NCBI GenBank assembly: GCA_015143295.1
Contig: CM026557.1
Coordinates: forward strand, 30,103,760-30,167,759
Direction of reading: 5' to 3'
DNA: 64,000 nucleotides
From: Tetracentron sinense
Lineage: Eukaryota; Streptophyta; Magnoliopsida; Trochodendrales; Trochodendraceae
Shown: one piece after another, positions 46,435-57,612 of the stretch
How positions within the stretch are numbered: the first letter of the stretch is position 1
How the letters are laid out: the number at the start of each line of letters is the position of its first letter
The notes under the pieces: model-generated
Database searches by the model: none
Seen by the model: the letters and a program-made list of their open reading frames with translations, nothing else
What the model was told of the DNA's origin: nothing
Made by a program: the position numbers and the translations under genes

Positions 46435-47982
46435 TCAAAAAAAGAGAAAAATGACTCGATCCTCGGCAGGCCCATCAGGGATCCTGAAGTCAAGTGGTCG
46501 GGGCACACCATTAAGATCCATGATCTGTTGCTGGAGGGATATGATCTCAACCACCATGTTTGTGAGGGTCTCAGCAGCGTTGAACATGAGGTATCCAAAC
46601 TGTTGGATACGGGAGGTCATCTTTACCTTTGTACTATCAAGCTGCTCTTGGTGGAAGTGTAGCTGAGCCCTAATGACGGCCGTCTCTCTGGCGTCGCCTT
46701 GGCGCCTCCTACGAAGAGATTGAATGGTCCGCTCCAATTGTTCAACCTGCTCTTGTGTAGCTTGGAGTTCGCGACTCTATTCTTCTTCTTGTTGCCTGAA
46801 TGCACGTTGGGCCTTCCATAGCCTTTTCTCTTTCTGCTGGATATAGAGTCGTCTCTCTAGGAAGAAGTCTATCTAGGGAACCACCATTTCAGTTAGGGGT
46901 ATAGTTCCACGTGATGGAGCTGCAACTGGTGTGGGCAGTTTCTTGGGTGCAGGCATGTTGGGTAGAATGTTAAGATTATCCACCCACTATCAGTATGTTG
47001 AGTTGGTCGGTGGCCCTGATGTAACCATGAAATCCAGCCACTGGTCTCGTCTGGAGCTGCGCCAAGCTGACTGGAAGCATCGGGTGAGTTTGTCGGAGTG
47101 TACTGAGAAAGTGATCCAATTATTTTCCTGCTGGTCTATCACTAGGATGCGCTGAGGGAGTCCAAACTTTCGGAGGACTCGAAGTAGTGTATAGACTGCG
47201 GAACCTATTAGACCAGCAAGAATCATGCATCGTCTACCAGTGATGATGACATGAGGTAGCTATTTAGTACAAGCCACTCGCATCGCCATGTGATTTCTCT
47301 CTCTGATAGGGCTTGGAGAAGGTGGTAGAGCTCTCTGACATCTTTAGTTGTTATCGGACCCTAATTCTGAGAAATCTTCCAAGTTAGACTGCAAGCTTCA
47401 TGAAGGCCATCTGGTACTGATATGATTGTAGGCAGGTGTCCTACCAACCAAAGGTGTAGGAGAGGTGTACTGGAATAGAAGATGTCCTTTCTCCGGTCTG
47501 CCGACTGGTTGAGAGCCCTAAGAAGCTCAGCTAGGATGACTGGTACGACTGAGTAGGAGTTATGCATGTCCTCGATGATCCTGACCAGAACTGATTTGAT
47601 AAGTGAACGACACCTCAGGAATACCAGCTGAGACATGACTATTAGTGCAAGGGCATTGAGACCAGGAATTTCTACTGTAATGGGGTCAAGGTTCCACTTG
47701 CGCTTGTACTTCTTTTCAAGAAAAGACACGGGTATCTGATCAAAGGAGCCGTTAGGATCGGACTACAAGCAGGCAGGCTTGATATGCAAGAACTTGGATA
47801 AGTCTACCTGGTATATTGTCTTGTAGTGTGGCACAATGACTTTGCCATCCGTTTAACCCTAGAATGCGCTGAATCTCTTCTAGTGTTAGGCAAAGCTCGT
47901 TCTTACCAAAATGATATACCATATGAGATGGGCTCCAACACTGGATAGCAGCATTCATGAGGTGCGAGTCCATATTAACCAT
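46435..47982 (-). pseudogene. DUF7745-like protein remnant in H
   Basis: Four open stretches in order on the minus strand: 47982-47752 (CWSPSHMVYHFGKNELCLTLEE), 47729-47361 (KRKWNLDPITVEIPG, then ALALIVMSQLVFLRC), 47226-46990 (a basic segment) and 46737-46435 (a Gln/Arg-rich coiled coil, LRRRRQGDARETAVIRAQLHF). The first two have the layout of plant DUF7745 proteins ('plant mobile domain'-like) as I remember them, which often lie in retroelements. Several frameshifts or stops separate the pieces. Function of the family is unknown. Confidence 0.5.
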
Positions 47983-48299
47983 AGATAGGTCTAGGATAGT
48001 CCCGATTTTGTAGTACTGAACCCAAGCGAGACGCTAACTCGAGGTAAAGGCCCCAATTGCTTTCTAGAGGTTGTCATCACATGCGTCTTGAGAAGTTAGA
48101 TGCACAGGCCGTGACAGTCGACCCATTGACCAAACAATCCCTGAAGGACCTGCCATCTATCTGGACAAAATACAGACTCTGTGAGTGCACTGTGTATGCA
48201 GATGGAATGCAAAAGATGATGCAATGTTTTTTGATTTTTTATTTGATTAGGTGTGACGAGGCATATGTGAACCGATAAGGCAGACGGACGGAGATTCGA

Positions 48300-49008
48300 C
48301 ATGCTTTAGCCCAGGTTGTTGGAAACTGAGGGACCTATCAGGTCAAGGTTAGGGGTAGGCCTAGTGAAGGCCTATCTGCTTGGGATTTGGACACCACATA
48401 CTATGTCGGGAAGTAGTTTATTACAAGCACAGGTTTGGCTCATTCCATGCCCTTGGGTGGGTGGTTATCCAGGTAGAGTGTGCCCAGGTAGTTAACCAGG
48501 ATTGGGGACAAGTATAGGGCACAAGCAGGTTAGGGTTTATAGTAGCCCTCCCTGGGTGGGCTACTTGTAAACTATATCCTAACCTAGACTATATGTATGA
48601 ATGCTGGTTTGATGCAAGTGTATTCCTAATAGGATGGGGAGATCACTTAACACCGTATATACGACTCCCTTGTATAGAACATACCTGAAAAGGGAGGATT
48701 GGTGAAAGCTGGAGCGTTCAGAATCCTTCCTTGAAGGTAATCATCCAATAGGAGTAACTCCACGGACCTCCAAGACGTTTAAGCCACTAACACTGAGGAT
48801 GATCATCCAGCAGCCGTTAGCGTAATAAGCCTATCTACTGGGTTGAATAGGATAATTACACTACTATGACATGTATGGATGCACAGTACATAATTAAACA
48901 AGAGATGTAAAATGATTAGTGTTAAGTTAAATACTTAGGTATCTTGAACAAGATTAAGGTTTAGTTGGCGTAAACTTGGGTTCCCGATCGAACCCTCAAA
49001 TACCGATT
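48300..49008. other. H internal region without genes
   Basis: This is the untranslated leader between primer site and remnant. No frame, repeat or RNA gene recognised. Confidence 0.5.
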
Positions 49009-49026
49009 TCCCTAGCAGAGTCACCA
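49009..49026 (-). promoter_or_regulatory. Element H primer binding site
   Basis: The minus strand reads TGGTGACTCTGCTAGGGA four bases inside the LTR end at 49031. It resembles tRNA-Arg-type sites of Ogre/Tat elements, with possible decay. Confidence 0.65.
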
Positions 49027-49030
49027 GAGC

Positions 49031-51545
49031 TGTGAGTGCGGATTTCCGTGACCACTCACAAGGATATGTTATACCCTCACGGGTGTGTGAAGGTTGATTT
49101 TTAAGAGTCACTACCTATTTATTCAGAAGCGATAAGTCCCCCGAGTTTGGATAAGGTTTTGGTCTGCGAGTGAGATCAGGGTAAGGGGTTCAGTTAAGTC
49201 TGGGAAAGGTGTTAGGCACTCCGAGGCTTCCGCTTTACAACGATTCCGTACTCCCCAGGTTTAACACAATTAAAGTTAATCTTGTTCAAAATATCGGAGT
49301 GTTTAAGTTAACACTAATCCAAGAAAGGAAAAACTAACTGGGGTCGAACCCGGGTTGGTTTACCTACGTACTCATAGGGTGAGATCAAACCGAGCATAGT
49401 TCTGGCACGTGAACCTGTGCCAAGGCTAGGGGCGTGTGTGTGTGCACCAAGGGTGGCTAATATGGACTTGTCCGGTAGACTAGGGTTTGGTTGACCGATG
49501 AGGGTCAAGTGCAAGGTATTCAAGCCCGATAGGCTTAGGGGTAGTCTGGTAAACTAGGGCAGAGTTTAGCCCAGGTTAGGGTTGCTAACCGGGATCAGTT
49601 CAAACTAACCATGGTTAGGGTTGCTAACCCCATCTAAAGGGGAGGTGAGATTAGCCCGATAGGCTAAGGGGATGCCCTGTAGGCTGAAGGTAAGTCCGGT
49701 AGACTTGGTTCTTAGGCCCAGTAAGCCATAAACCAAAAGTAACTGTGATTAGGGTTGCTAACCGGAGTTAAGGGGGATCTAACTGTGGTTAGGATTGCTA
49801 ACCAAGGTTAAAAATGGGGCCAAGTTCAGTTTTATGGTCTTAGTTGATTTTTAGGATTTTTAGATTAATTTCCCAAGATTTGTGAAGTTAAGGGATGCTT
49901 AACCGTGGTTAAATGTTAACCGGATGTGCATTTAACCGTGGTTAAGAGTCAGGTTAAGTCCAAGGTTGGCCCAGGGGATTAATCAGGGCCTAAAGTGGCC
50001 TCCTACCAGGCCTGGGCCCCTGCAAAAGCCCAGAATTGAAAACAAAGTTAATGTCGGTAATGGGATTACCGACATGTAGAACAGTGTTTTCAACCGAGGT
50101 TTGCACACTACTAACTAGGGTTAGGTTGTAACCCAGGGTGGTCTGAGATCATAAGGACCAAGAGGGAGGTTCAAGGAAGGTTTTGAGTCTGGTGTGGGCC
50201 CCAGGGGATGCCTGGAGTGGGCCCCACAGAGTTGCAAAGGTGTTGTACCTGTAATCGCATATTGGAGGTAGATGTTCTACCGCCAATACACAGTGTTGCA
50301 TTTCAGGGTTCATTTCAGGGATTTAGCCATGGTTAGGCTTAACCCCTACGCCTGGAAGGACCAGGTGAGGTCAAGGGAGATGAGAGGGGTTCATTTTAGG
50401 CCCTGGACATGGACCAAGGCCCACCTAAGTAGGCTAAATAGGCTGCAAAAGGAAAAGGCCAGGAATAGCGGTACTGAGATTACCGTCATTCCTGATTTTT
50501 CTCAAAATCAGATTTTCTGCCCATGGGGCTGTGCACCAAGGTAACCAGGAGTTCCCTCATAATTTGAGGGACCCTCAGAAGTGTCATGGTGGATCTCGAA
50601 GCTCCAAGAATGGTGAAATACCCGTAGGGGTTCACCACACCTATGGTTTAAGTGGGTGAACACCCTGTGAGGGTTTGTTTACAAACTAAATACCAACAGT
50701 AAAGCAAATAAGCCCCCTAAAAATGACCAGAGGTTCACATTAATGATAAACCAAGGAAAAAAAGAGGGTAGGGAAGTCCCTACCCAGATGCTCTGTTCAC
50801 TGGCCGAAGGTGGGGGAGCTGTGCACAGGTGGTGGTGCTACGGTGGTGGGCTGTAGCAGTTGGCGAAGCTCGAAGTAGGTCCAGGGAAGGCCTGGGATCA
50901 CAACCAGGGGAGAGAAGGGGTGATCCTAGGCATTTGGCAACAGGGGTTCACCTTGAAAAATTGCAGACTGTTTGCACAGGAGGGGGATACTGGGTTTTAT
51001 AGAAGAGGGGCTTGGGACCTCAAGGGAATTAAAAGGGAAGGGGGAGAACCTATATGGACCCACTGGAGGTCGAGTAAGAAGGCTGAAGGGAGAATTTGAA
51101 GTGAGGGTGGAGTGTGTAAGGCGTTTCCAGTGCTACAAACTCGAGTTCAAATAGTGTTGGTAGATAGTCTATCGACAATATGAAAACAAGCCAATCTCAA
51201 TTGGCGGTAAACCTTCTACCGCCAATAAGAAATTTCAAAAGAAAAGGGCTTGGCCCATGCACACTCGGTCTTGGGAGTTTGAGTTTAGGATTTTTGGGCC
51301 TTATGGACTTAACTAAGGGTTTGGACCCTTTTGGACTTAGGGTTTAAGCCCTAAGGGCTCTAGGGCTAGGCTAGGGCATCGACTAGGGTTACCTAGGGCA
51401 TAGGTTTTATACTAGAGTTTAACTAGGGTTAAATTAGGGTAATGTCCTAGGGTTTACCTAGGGTTCAGGGGTTTTGACAGGAGGTAACCATGGTTAAGAG
51501 AATTTAACCATGGTTAGACAGGGGTGTAAAAATTGGGTGTTTACA
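49031..51545 (-). repeat. Element H LTR (2515 bp) with hairpin set
   Basis: It is TG...CA bounded. The half nearest the primer site (about 49490-49930) holds diverged repeats of GGTTAGGGTTGCTAACC and GGTAGACTAGGG kind, plus perfect AACCATGGTT palindromes (49607-49616, 51486-51495, 51506-51515). Five hairpins with a GGTA/TACC core lie at 50051-51226. Short CTAGGGTTTA-like stretches (51360-51475) resemble decayed telomere repeats. No open frame of note. Confidence 0.75.
50051..51226. repeat. Five dispersed GGTA/TACC hairpins in H LTR
   Basis: ATGTCGGTAAT/ATTACCGACAT (50051-50075, perfect), TATTGGAGGTAGA/TCTACCGCCAATA (50260-50288, one mismatch), AGGAATAGCGGTA/TACCGTCATTCCT (50461-50493, one mismatch and one wobble), TGTTGGTAGA/TCTATCGACA (51155-51177, two wobble pairs) and ATTGGCGGTA/TACCGCCAAT (51200-51226, perfect). 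Arms outside the core differ between copies but match within each. Confidence 0.75.
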
Positions 51546-51700
51546 GAGTTAATTTGCAAATCTACCAGTGGTGTAAATCCAACAATTCTCCATTAGTCAT
51601 GCCCTTTTGGAGTGGTTGAGTGGGTTTGCCCTTATGGCACCATAGCAGTAATCTCAGGTCTGACCCATGTGTGTTATGTGTTGTCATTCCTTTAAACAAA

Positions 51701-51930
51701 AAATTAAAATAAAATTTGCAAATCAATAATTCATAATAGTGTATTTGCAAATTAGGATAAAACCTAGCAGCTGATTTGCAAAAACCCCCATCTTTTTGAA
51801 TATAGGATTATTGTTAAATTAAAATAAAATTTGCAAATCAATAATTCATAATAGTGTATTTGCAAATTAGGATAAAACCTAGCAGCTGATTTGCAAAAAC
51901 CCCCATCTTTTTGAATATAGGATTATTGTT
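51701..51930. repeat. 115-bp exact tandem duplication
   Basis: 51701-51815 and 51816-51930 read the same throughout by eye (AAATTAAAATAAAATTTGC at the start, GGATTATTGTT at the end). The surrounding 51546-52098 is AT-rich with no gene. Confidence 0.9.
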
Positions 51931-52109
51931 AAAAAATTAAAAGAAAAAGAGTTACTACACAAAAATAAATTAAAGGTAAATAGTATGACTAAATAAACAT
52001 GATTATTATACACTTATGATTATATGAATCAAAATCTTGTCATATATCGAAAAACACTCTTGTGGCACTCCAGGCAATAGAGTATTCCTAAATGTTGCAC
52101 TTCTCGCTA

Positions 52110-52682
52110 GGGTGTCAACGAGCCGAGCTGGGCATTGCTCAAGCTTGGCTCGTTGGATTTTTGATGTTGCTCAAGCTCGACTTGAGCTCAGCTCAAGCTC
52201 GACTTGAGCTCAGCTCGAGCTCAAAAAGGTTAGCTCGGGCTCAGCTCGTCCACAAATCATCGAGCTCGAGTCAACTCATTAAGCTCTAATTTAAAAAAAA
52301 AATTATATAGTGGGGACGATATTCTAACAATTAAGGGATTAAATGGTGGGGTTACAAAGAAAAGGGGAAGATAAAATAGTGCTTTCACTAACCTGATGAA
52401 CATTTCATGTTCTTAATTTAAAAAATGTATTCCATTTTCTTATACTTTTAATGTAAAACTCAAAATTGGCAGGGGTATAACTGTACATAGGAATTCATTG
52501 AATTAGTCGAGCCGAGCCGAGGCGAGCTGAACTACCTCTTACTCGAGCTCGGCTCGTTTTCTAAACAAGCTCACTCACTTGGCTCGGCTCTGCTCGATGA
52601 GCTTTTTAATATTGGTCAAGCTCAGCTCGTTTTGGGCCGAGTCGAGTTAGCTCGCGAGCTGGCTTGGCTCGTTGACACCCCT
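52110..52682. mobile_element. MITE-like TIR element, 573 bp
   Basis: The ends GGGTGTCAACGAGCC and GGCTCGTTGACACCC are inverted, flanked by an 11-bp repeat ACTTCTCGCTA (52099-52109, 52683-52693). Both subterminal regions are full of GAGCTCGGCTCG-like steps on both strands. There is no transposase. A TSD of 9-11 bp suggests a Mutator-related element; this is inference. Confidence 0.8.
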
Positions 52683-52904
52683 ACTTCTCGCTACCACCCT
52701 CACTCTAACTAGACACTTTATTAGATGATACAAAGGACATAATAGTTAAATTAAAATATTTTTATTCAAGTCAAGTTAGATTACTAAATTATGGGATAAA
52801 AGAGGGGGGTGACACGTTGTTTGTCTTGCTATACTTAACTAGCTTCGAATGCTAGGCCTTCACTAAGGTTACTGACAATTGGATAGTACCTAAAAATCCA
52901 CATT

Positions 52905-55900
52905 TTTTTTGTAACACAGATATGCTATTGCCTAAAAATGATCATTTACACTCGCTCTATTGGGAATACTAGTAATCCTCCCATGGTCTAATTGCTAGAG
53001 GAGAATACTACAGTTTAAGGCCAATTGAGCTTGAATATGCGCCCCAAAATTCTGCTCTCTTCTCACATGTTAAAATATCAGGTTACTAATTCGAGACCTG
53101 AGATTACATATATCCTCGATCACAGCAGCAATTTCCCAAGGAACTTGAGTGTGTTGAGAATTTAGAACATCAATCACCTCCTTGTAATCAGATTCCATAA
53201 TAACATGATGCCAATTTTTACTAATAGGTGTTGATCCCCAACCTAACTACTACTGCTTCAGCTCCTAGAGTTGAGCCCCCGAGCAAAGGAAGCCTCGCCC
53301 TCCCAATACAATTGCCTTCATGGGAATGGGCCTCCATACCAGCCCTTGCTACTAAGCCGGATGGCAATGCAGCCCCGCTCACATTGAACTTAATCCAAGG
53401 ATGCTCCGGCGGGCGCCCTTCTTCATTTGAAGCCATGAGTTCACTGGAAGGCACCGACCTTTGCAAGGCTCTTTTCACTTCTACTAATGATAAAATCTCT
53501 CCTGCGAGCCTATTGACTCCCTCGATGGCCACTAGAGGATCCGAACTCACGCCCTTAAAAACGATATCATTCCGCAATTTCCATATACTCTAAATAACAG
53601 TGCTAAACCGAATGGCTAGCTCTCCCTTCCCACTTAGAAAGTTCTGATGATTGACCTAACCATCCTACCATGATTTTAAAAAATTAGGAGTTATCGTAGG
53701 AGTTCGAATGGTAATAAAGGAGCCAATCCAAATTGTTCTGGTACACGGACACATCATAAACATGTAAACAACTTATTCGAACTCCTCTTTACATAATGGG
53801 CAAAAATCCTCGACTTGCAAATGCTTCCTCCTCAGATTTGATGCGACCGCAATAGCATTATGGCATAAACGCCATATAAGCTACATGGGACGTCGACTTT
53901 ACCTTAAATTCCCCATTCTTAGAGTAATTCCAGATGATCTTATCCTCATTACTGACTTGGCTAATACGAATCTTCTTGATATTGTTTGCAGAATCTGTAT
54001 GAAACAAGGTGCTAAGTTTTAAATATCCAATACTTTCCTCATTGGGTCCATAAGCTCTGCCACTTTAATCTCCGTATATCCCACCCCAGGTAATGGAAGA
54101 GGATGAAAACTTGGTTGATTTGGAACCCAGGGATTTTCCCAAACCTTCACGGATTCACCATTTCGAATCTGTCAACACATCCCTTGCTTTAGAAGCTCTC
54201 GGCCCTCTAACAACCTATGCCACCCCCATGAAGGTCGACCACCTATTCTAGCGTTAATAAAATCTGATGTTGGAAAATATATAGCTTTCATTGTTTTAGC
54301 CTACAATGAACTAGGTTGATTTACAATTCTTAACCCCTGCTTAGCTAGGAGAGCCCCATTAAACGCCTTCAAATCTTGCATGCCCATCCCCCCTGACTTT
54401 TAGGAAAGCACAGCTTAGTCCAAGAGATCCAATGGAGCTTTTGCTGACTCCACCAATAATGTGCCAAGGCCGATTCATCTCCTTAATCTGACTATACGGG
54501 AGCTTAAAGCAACTCATCACATATGAGGGGATCGCTTGCACTATTGCTCTAATCAATATACCTCTTCCAGCTTGAGTGGGGGGGGGGGGTCGAGTTTGTC
54601 CAGCCCTGGATCTGATTTTGAATTCTCTCTTTTATGTTTTTGAACACTTGAACCTTGGAGCACCTAAACACCGAAGGAGACCAAGGTACTTTTCTGGATA
54701 GGAATCCGTCTTGATATGAAGGATATTACCGATCATATGTTGAAACGCCTCGGAGTATTGGTGCTGAAATTGAGTCCCAACTTATTGCAATTAACCTTCA
54801 GTCCCAATGCATTACCAAATTCCTTTAACAAATTCTTCAAAATAAACGGTTCATCCAGATCCGCCTTCATGAAAATAAGACAATCATCAGCGAAAAATAA
54901 ATGGGAAAGCGGAGGAGCGGATCTCGCAATACTAATACCACTGATTCCTTGAGATGGATGGAGCTTGCTCAACAAAGCTTCTGCACATAATATGAATAGT
55001 GTGGGAGATAATGGGTCCCCTTAACGAAGTCCCCTAGTCGGTCGAAAATATCCAGTTGGTTGCCCATTTAGCACCACAAAATAAGAAATCGTTGTTCTGC
55101 ATTGTCGAATCCATTGCACCCACTTCTCAGAAAATCCCATTCTCCCCATAGTCGCAAACAGGAATTCCCATTCAACACTGTCATAAGCCCTGGTAAGATC
55201 GATTTTAACTGACATCCGAAAATCTTTACCCTGCTTCTTCCTTTTCAAGTAATGGCTTACCTCATGCGCAATAAGAATAGGGCGCATCCGATTTGCTAGG
55301 ATCTTAGCAACTGTTTTGTAGATCACGTTACACAGACTAATTGGCCGATAATCGTGCATAAATTCTGGTGAATGATTTTTGGGAATCATCACCACATTAG
55401 TATGGTTGAATTACATTAACAAATGGCCTATAGAAAAGAAATCTTGAATGGAGAGACAAAGGTCAATACCCACAGTATCCCAGTGCGATTGGAAAAACAT
55501 ACCTGGCATTCCGTCTGGCCCTGGAGCTTTCATTGGGCCTATGCTCCTCACCGCAAGCTTGATTTCCTCTATCGTAACCTCATAGCATAATTCTTCATTC
55601 ATCTCCGGAGTTACAGTGATCGGAATAGATTTTAGCATTTCTGAAGGTACCATTGGGTTGCCTGAATTGTAAAGTTCTTTAAAAAAATTTACTACATGGT
55701 CTGCCACCTCCTGTTCTCCTCCTAACCATTGTCCTTTTCGGTTCCTTATATTCACCACTCTGTTCCTTCTTCTATTTAATGTGGTGGTGGAAAAATGCCA
55801 TATTTTTATCCCCTGATTCAAGCCAATTGACCCTTGATCTCTATCTCCAATAGTCTCTTCCTACTGTGAAGCTTCATCCATATCTACCGTCAGCTTCCGT

Positions 55901-56900
55901 TGCTCCTAGATCCCCTCAACTGAGTTATTCTAAAACTAAATCTTCCCCAATCATCCTTTAAGATTTGCAATCCTCTCTTTTACACTACCAAAAAATACCT
56001 TGTTCCATTTAATGATAGAGTCTCTACAAAAACTAATTCTCTTACAAAGTTTATACATGGCAGACCCCATTACATTAACCCCCCATGATTCACGAATGAT
56101 CTTTGGGAACTCTCGATGCCTGTTCCACATGGCCTCGTATTTGAAAAACTTACGCCTCCTTGGTGTTATCCATTCATTTAGGACCAACATTGGGCAATGA
56201 TCTGATCCCATCACTGTCAGAATCTTGACCAATGCATTAAGGAAGTATTGGATCTAGGATGGGTTTGCAAGGGCCCTATCCAGGCGGGCAAGAATGGTAG
56301 TTGGTTCCGTACGACGATTGCACCATGTAAAAGGGGAACCTTGATAGCCCAGATCTATCAAGTTTGCAATTGAAACCATACCGCAAAAGCTAGCCATCTG
56401 GTGGTCTGATTTGGGAATACCTCCTCGTTTTCTTGACTATCCAATACTTCATTGAAATCTCCTATACAGAGCCACGGGTCTATATAGGATTGGCCTCCCA
56501 CTCCCATATTCCTCCACTACTGGTCCCGTATGGCCTCTTCATTTGGGCCATTTATGCAAGAGATTTTCCATCTTCGCTGTTCCGCCGAGCATTCTCTGAC
56601 CTTGATCTCTATCAAGTGAGCTTGCGCACTGATAATTTGGATCTCCACATTGTGGCTCCAAAGGAGTGCTAATCCCCCTAATAAAACAATTGGTTCCAAA
56701 GTATATAGGTGACCCATTTTTATTTTCCTAGCTATTTGAAGTAATTTCACCCTCTTGTTCTTCGTTTCCATAAGAAATACTAAATCCGACCGATGACAAA
56801 GGACCATGTCCTTAAGCACCCGAACTGTCTAGGTTTGACCAATACCCTGATAGTTCCAAGCTAAGGAATTCATGGCTGTCGGGGGGACTGACTCGAGTCA
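52905..56900 (-). pseudogene. L1-type LINE, ORF2 remnant
   Basis: On the minus strand: endonuclease start (NSLAWNYQGIG near 56870; DLVFLMETKNKR at 56790-56750), a body segment (56232-55951, SDHCPMLV), RT (55821-54733) with PGPDGMPGMFFQ, DYRPISLCNVIYK, VKIDLTRAYDSV and the catalytic FADD near 54890. The post-RT region (IPSYVMSCFKLP, near 54530) and an RNase H-like domain (53577-53221) follow. Many stops and shifts break it; ORF1 is not seen. A T run at about 52904-52911 may be the old poly(A) tail. The 5' end is cut by E at 56930. Confidence 0.88.
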
Positions 56901-57232
56901 GCTGCCCTGATAAAATTAGGCGCATCTTGTGTAGCACCCCAGAATTTTGAATGTATTAAAGCCTTAATGTCATTTTCGTGAATTAAAAGTTGGATTTCCT
57001 AAGTTGGATCCATTGAAAATCCGGGTGGTTGAACTCCATTTGCAAATCAGTCAACTTTGGGGACAATTTGGTCCATGAATAAAGAAGAATTGGAAGATTC
57101 TAAAATGACACAAATGTTCCTCTTCGAGAGACGAGTCCAACGCAAGTTGAATCGTCAAAATCTGACGAACGAGTCAAAAGTTATGACCTAAATACCAAAG
57201 TGGGAAAAAGTGAGGAAAAACTGGGGTTTGAC

Positions 57233-57480
57233 GATTGATCGACACATGGCGACGATCGATCATCACGATCCTAGAAACCTGGGCAACCTACTGGAACTTG
57301 GACGATCAATCGTCCAAAACTTGACGATCGATCGCCCTGAGCCCAGAAATTAGATGGCTTTCGGGAAGCTGGACGATTGATCGCCAAACACTGATGATCG
57401 ATCGTCTGGAAACAGAAATCTGGGGAAGTCTACGGGAACGTGGATGATCGATCGTCCCAAGACCGACTATCGATCGTCAT
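57233..57480 (+). repeat. GACGATCGATCGTC palindrome array upstream of the E TATA box
   Basis: About nine copies of GACGATCGATCGTC or decayed forms (GACGATTGATCG, GATGATCGATCGTC). The array ends 55 bp before TATAAATA at 57535. The outer clamp is GAC/GTC, unlike S1 (ACC/GGT) or A (TGC/GCA), but the core is identical. Confidence 0.8.
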
Positions 57481-57534
57481 CGTGGAACTCTATTTTTTTG
57501 AAGACGCAAAATCAAGGGTTTCAACCATTGGGCT

Positions 57535-57542
57535 TATAAATA
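57535..57542 (+). promoter_or_regulatory. TATA box, element E LTR
   Basis: TATAAATA lies downstream of the palindrome array and upstream of a purine-rich GAGGAGAG leader start. Transcription would begin about 30 bp further on. Confidence 0.7.
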
Positions 57543-57612
57543 GAAGCCATTTGGGGGTTTTTGGGAACCCTAAACCTAGAGGAGAGAAAAAGGAGAGAGA
57601 AGAGAAGAAAGA

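Larger units (their letters stand above)
46196..51545 (-). mobile_element. Element H: 3'-truncated LTR element carrying a DUF7745-like remnant
   Basis: On the minus strand: LTR (51545-49031, TGTAAAC to CTCACA), a primer site of tRNA-Arg type (49026-49009), about 700 bp without a frame, then broken coding sequence to 46435. No 3' LTR or purine tract is found on the left, and there is no protease, RT or integrase. The GAGTT after 51545 should be one TSD copy; its partner is lost. The assignment of the primer to tRNA-Arg is by resemblance to Ogre/Tat-type sites. Confidence 0.7.

Noticed and set aside
46931..47155. Plus-strand frame in H
   Set aside because: It is opposite to the DUF7745-like remnant and has no recognisable features.
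51360..51475. CTAGGGTTTA-like repeats as interstitial telomere DNA
   Set aside because: Units are irregular and diverged and lie inside the H LTR; no run of exact TTTAGGG units.
54583..54593. Run of ten or more G
   Set aside because: A homopolymer inside LINE decay; could also be a sequencing effect.
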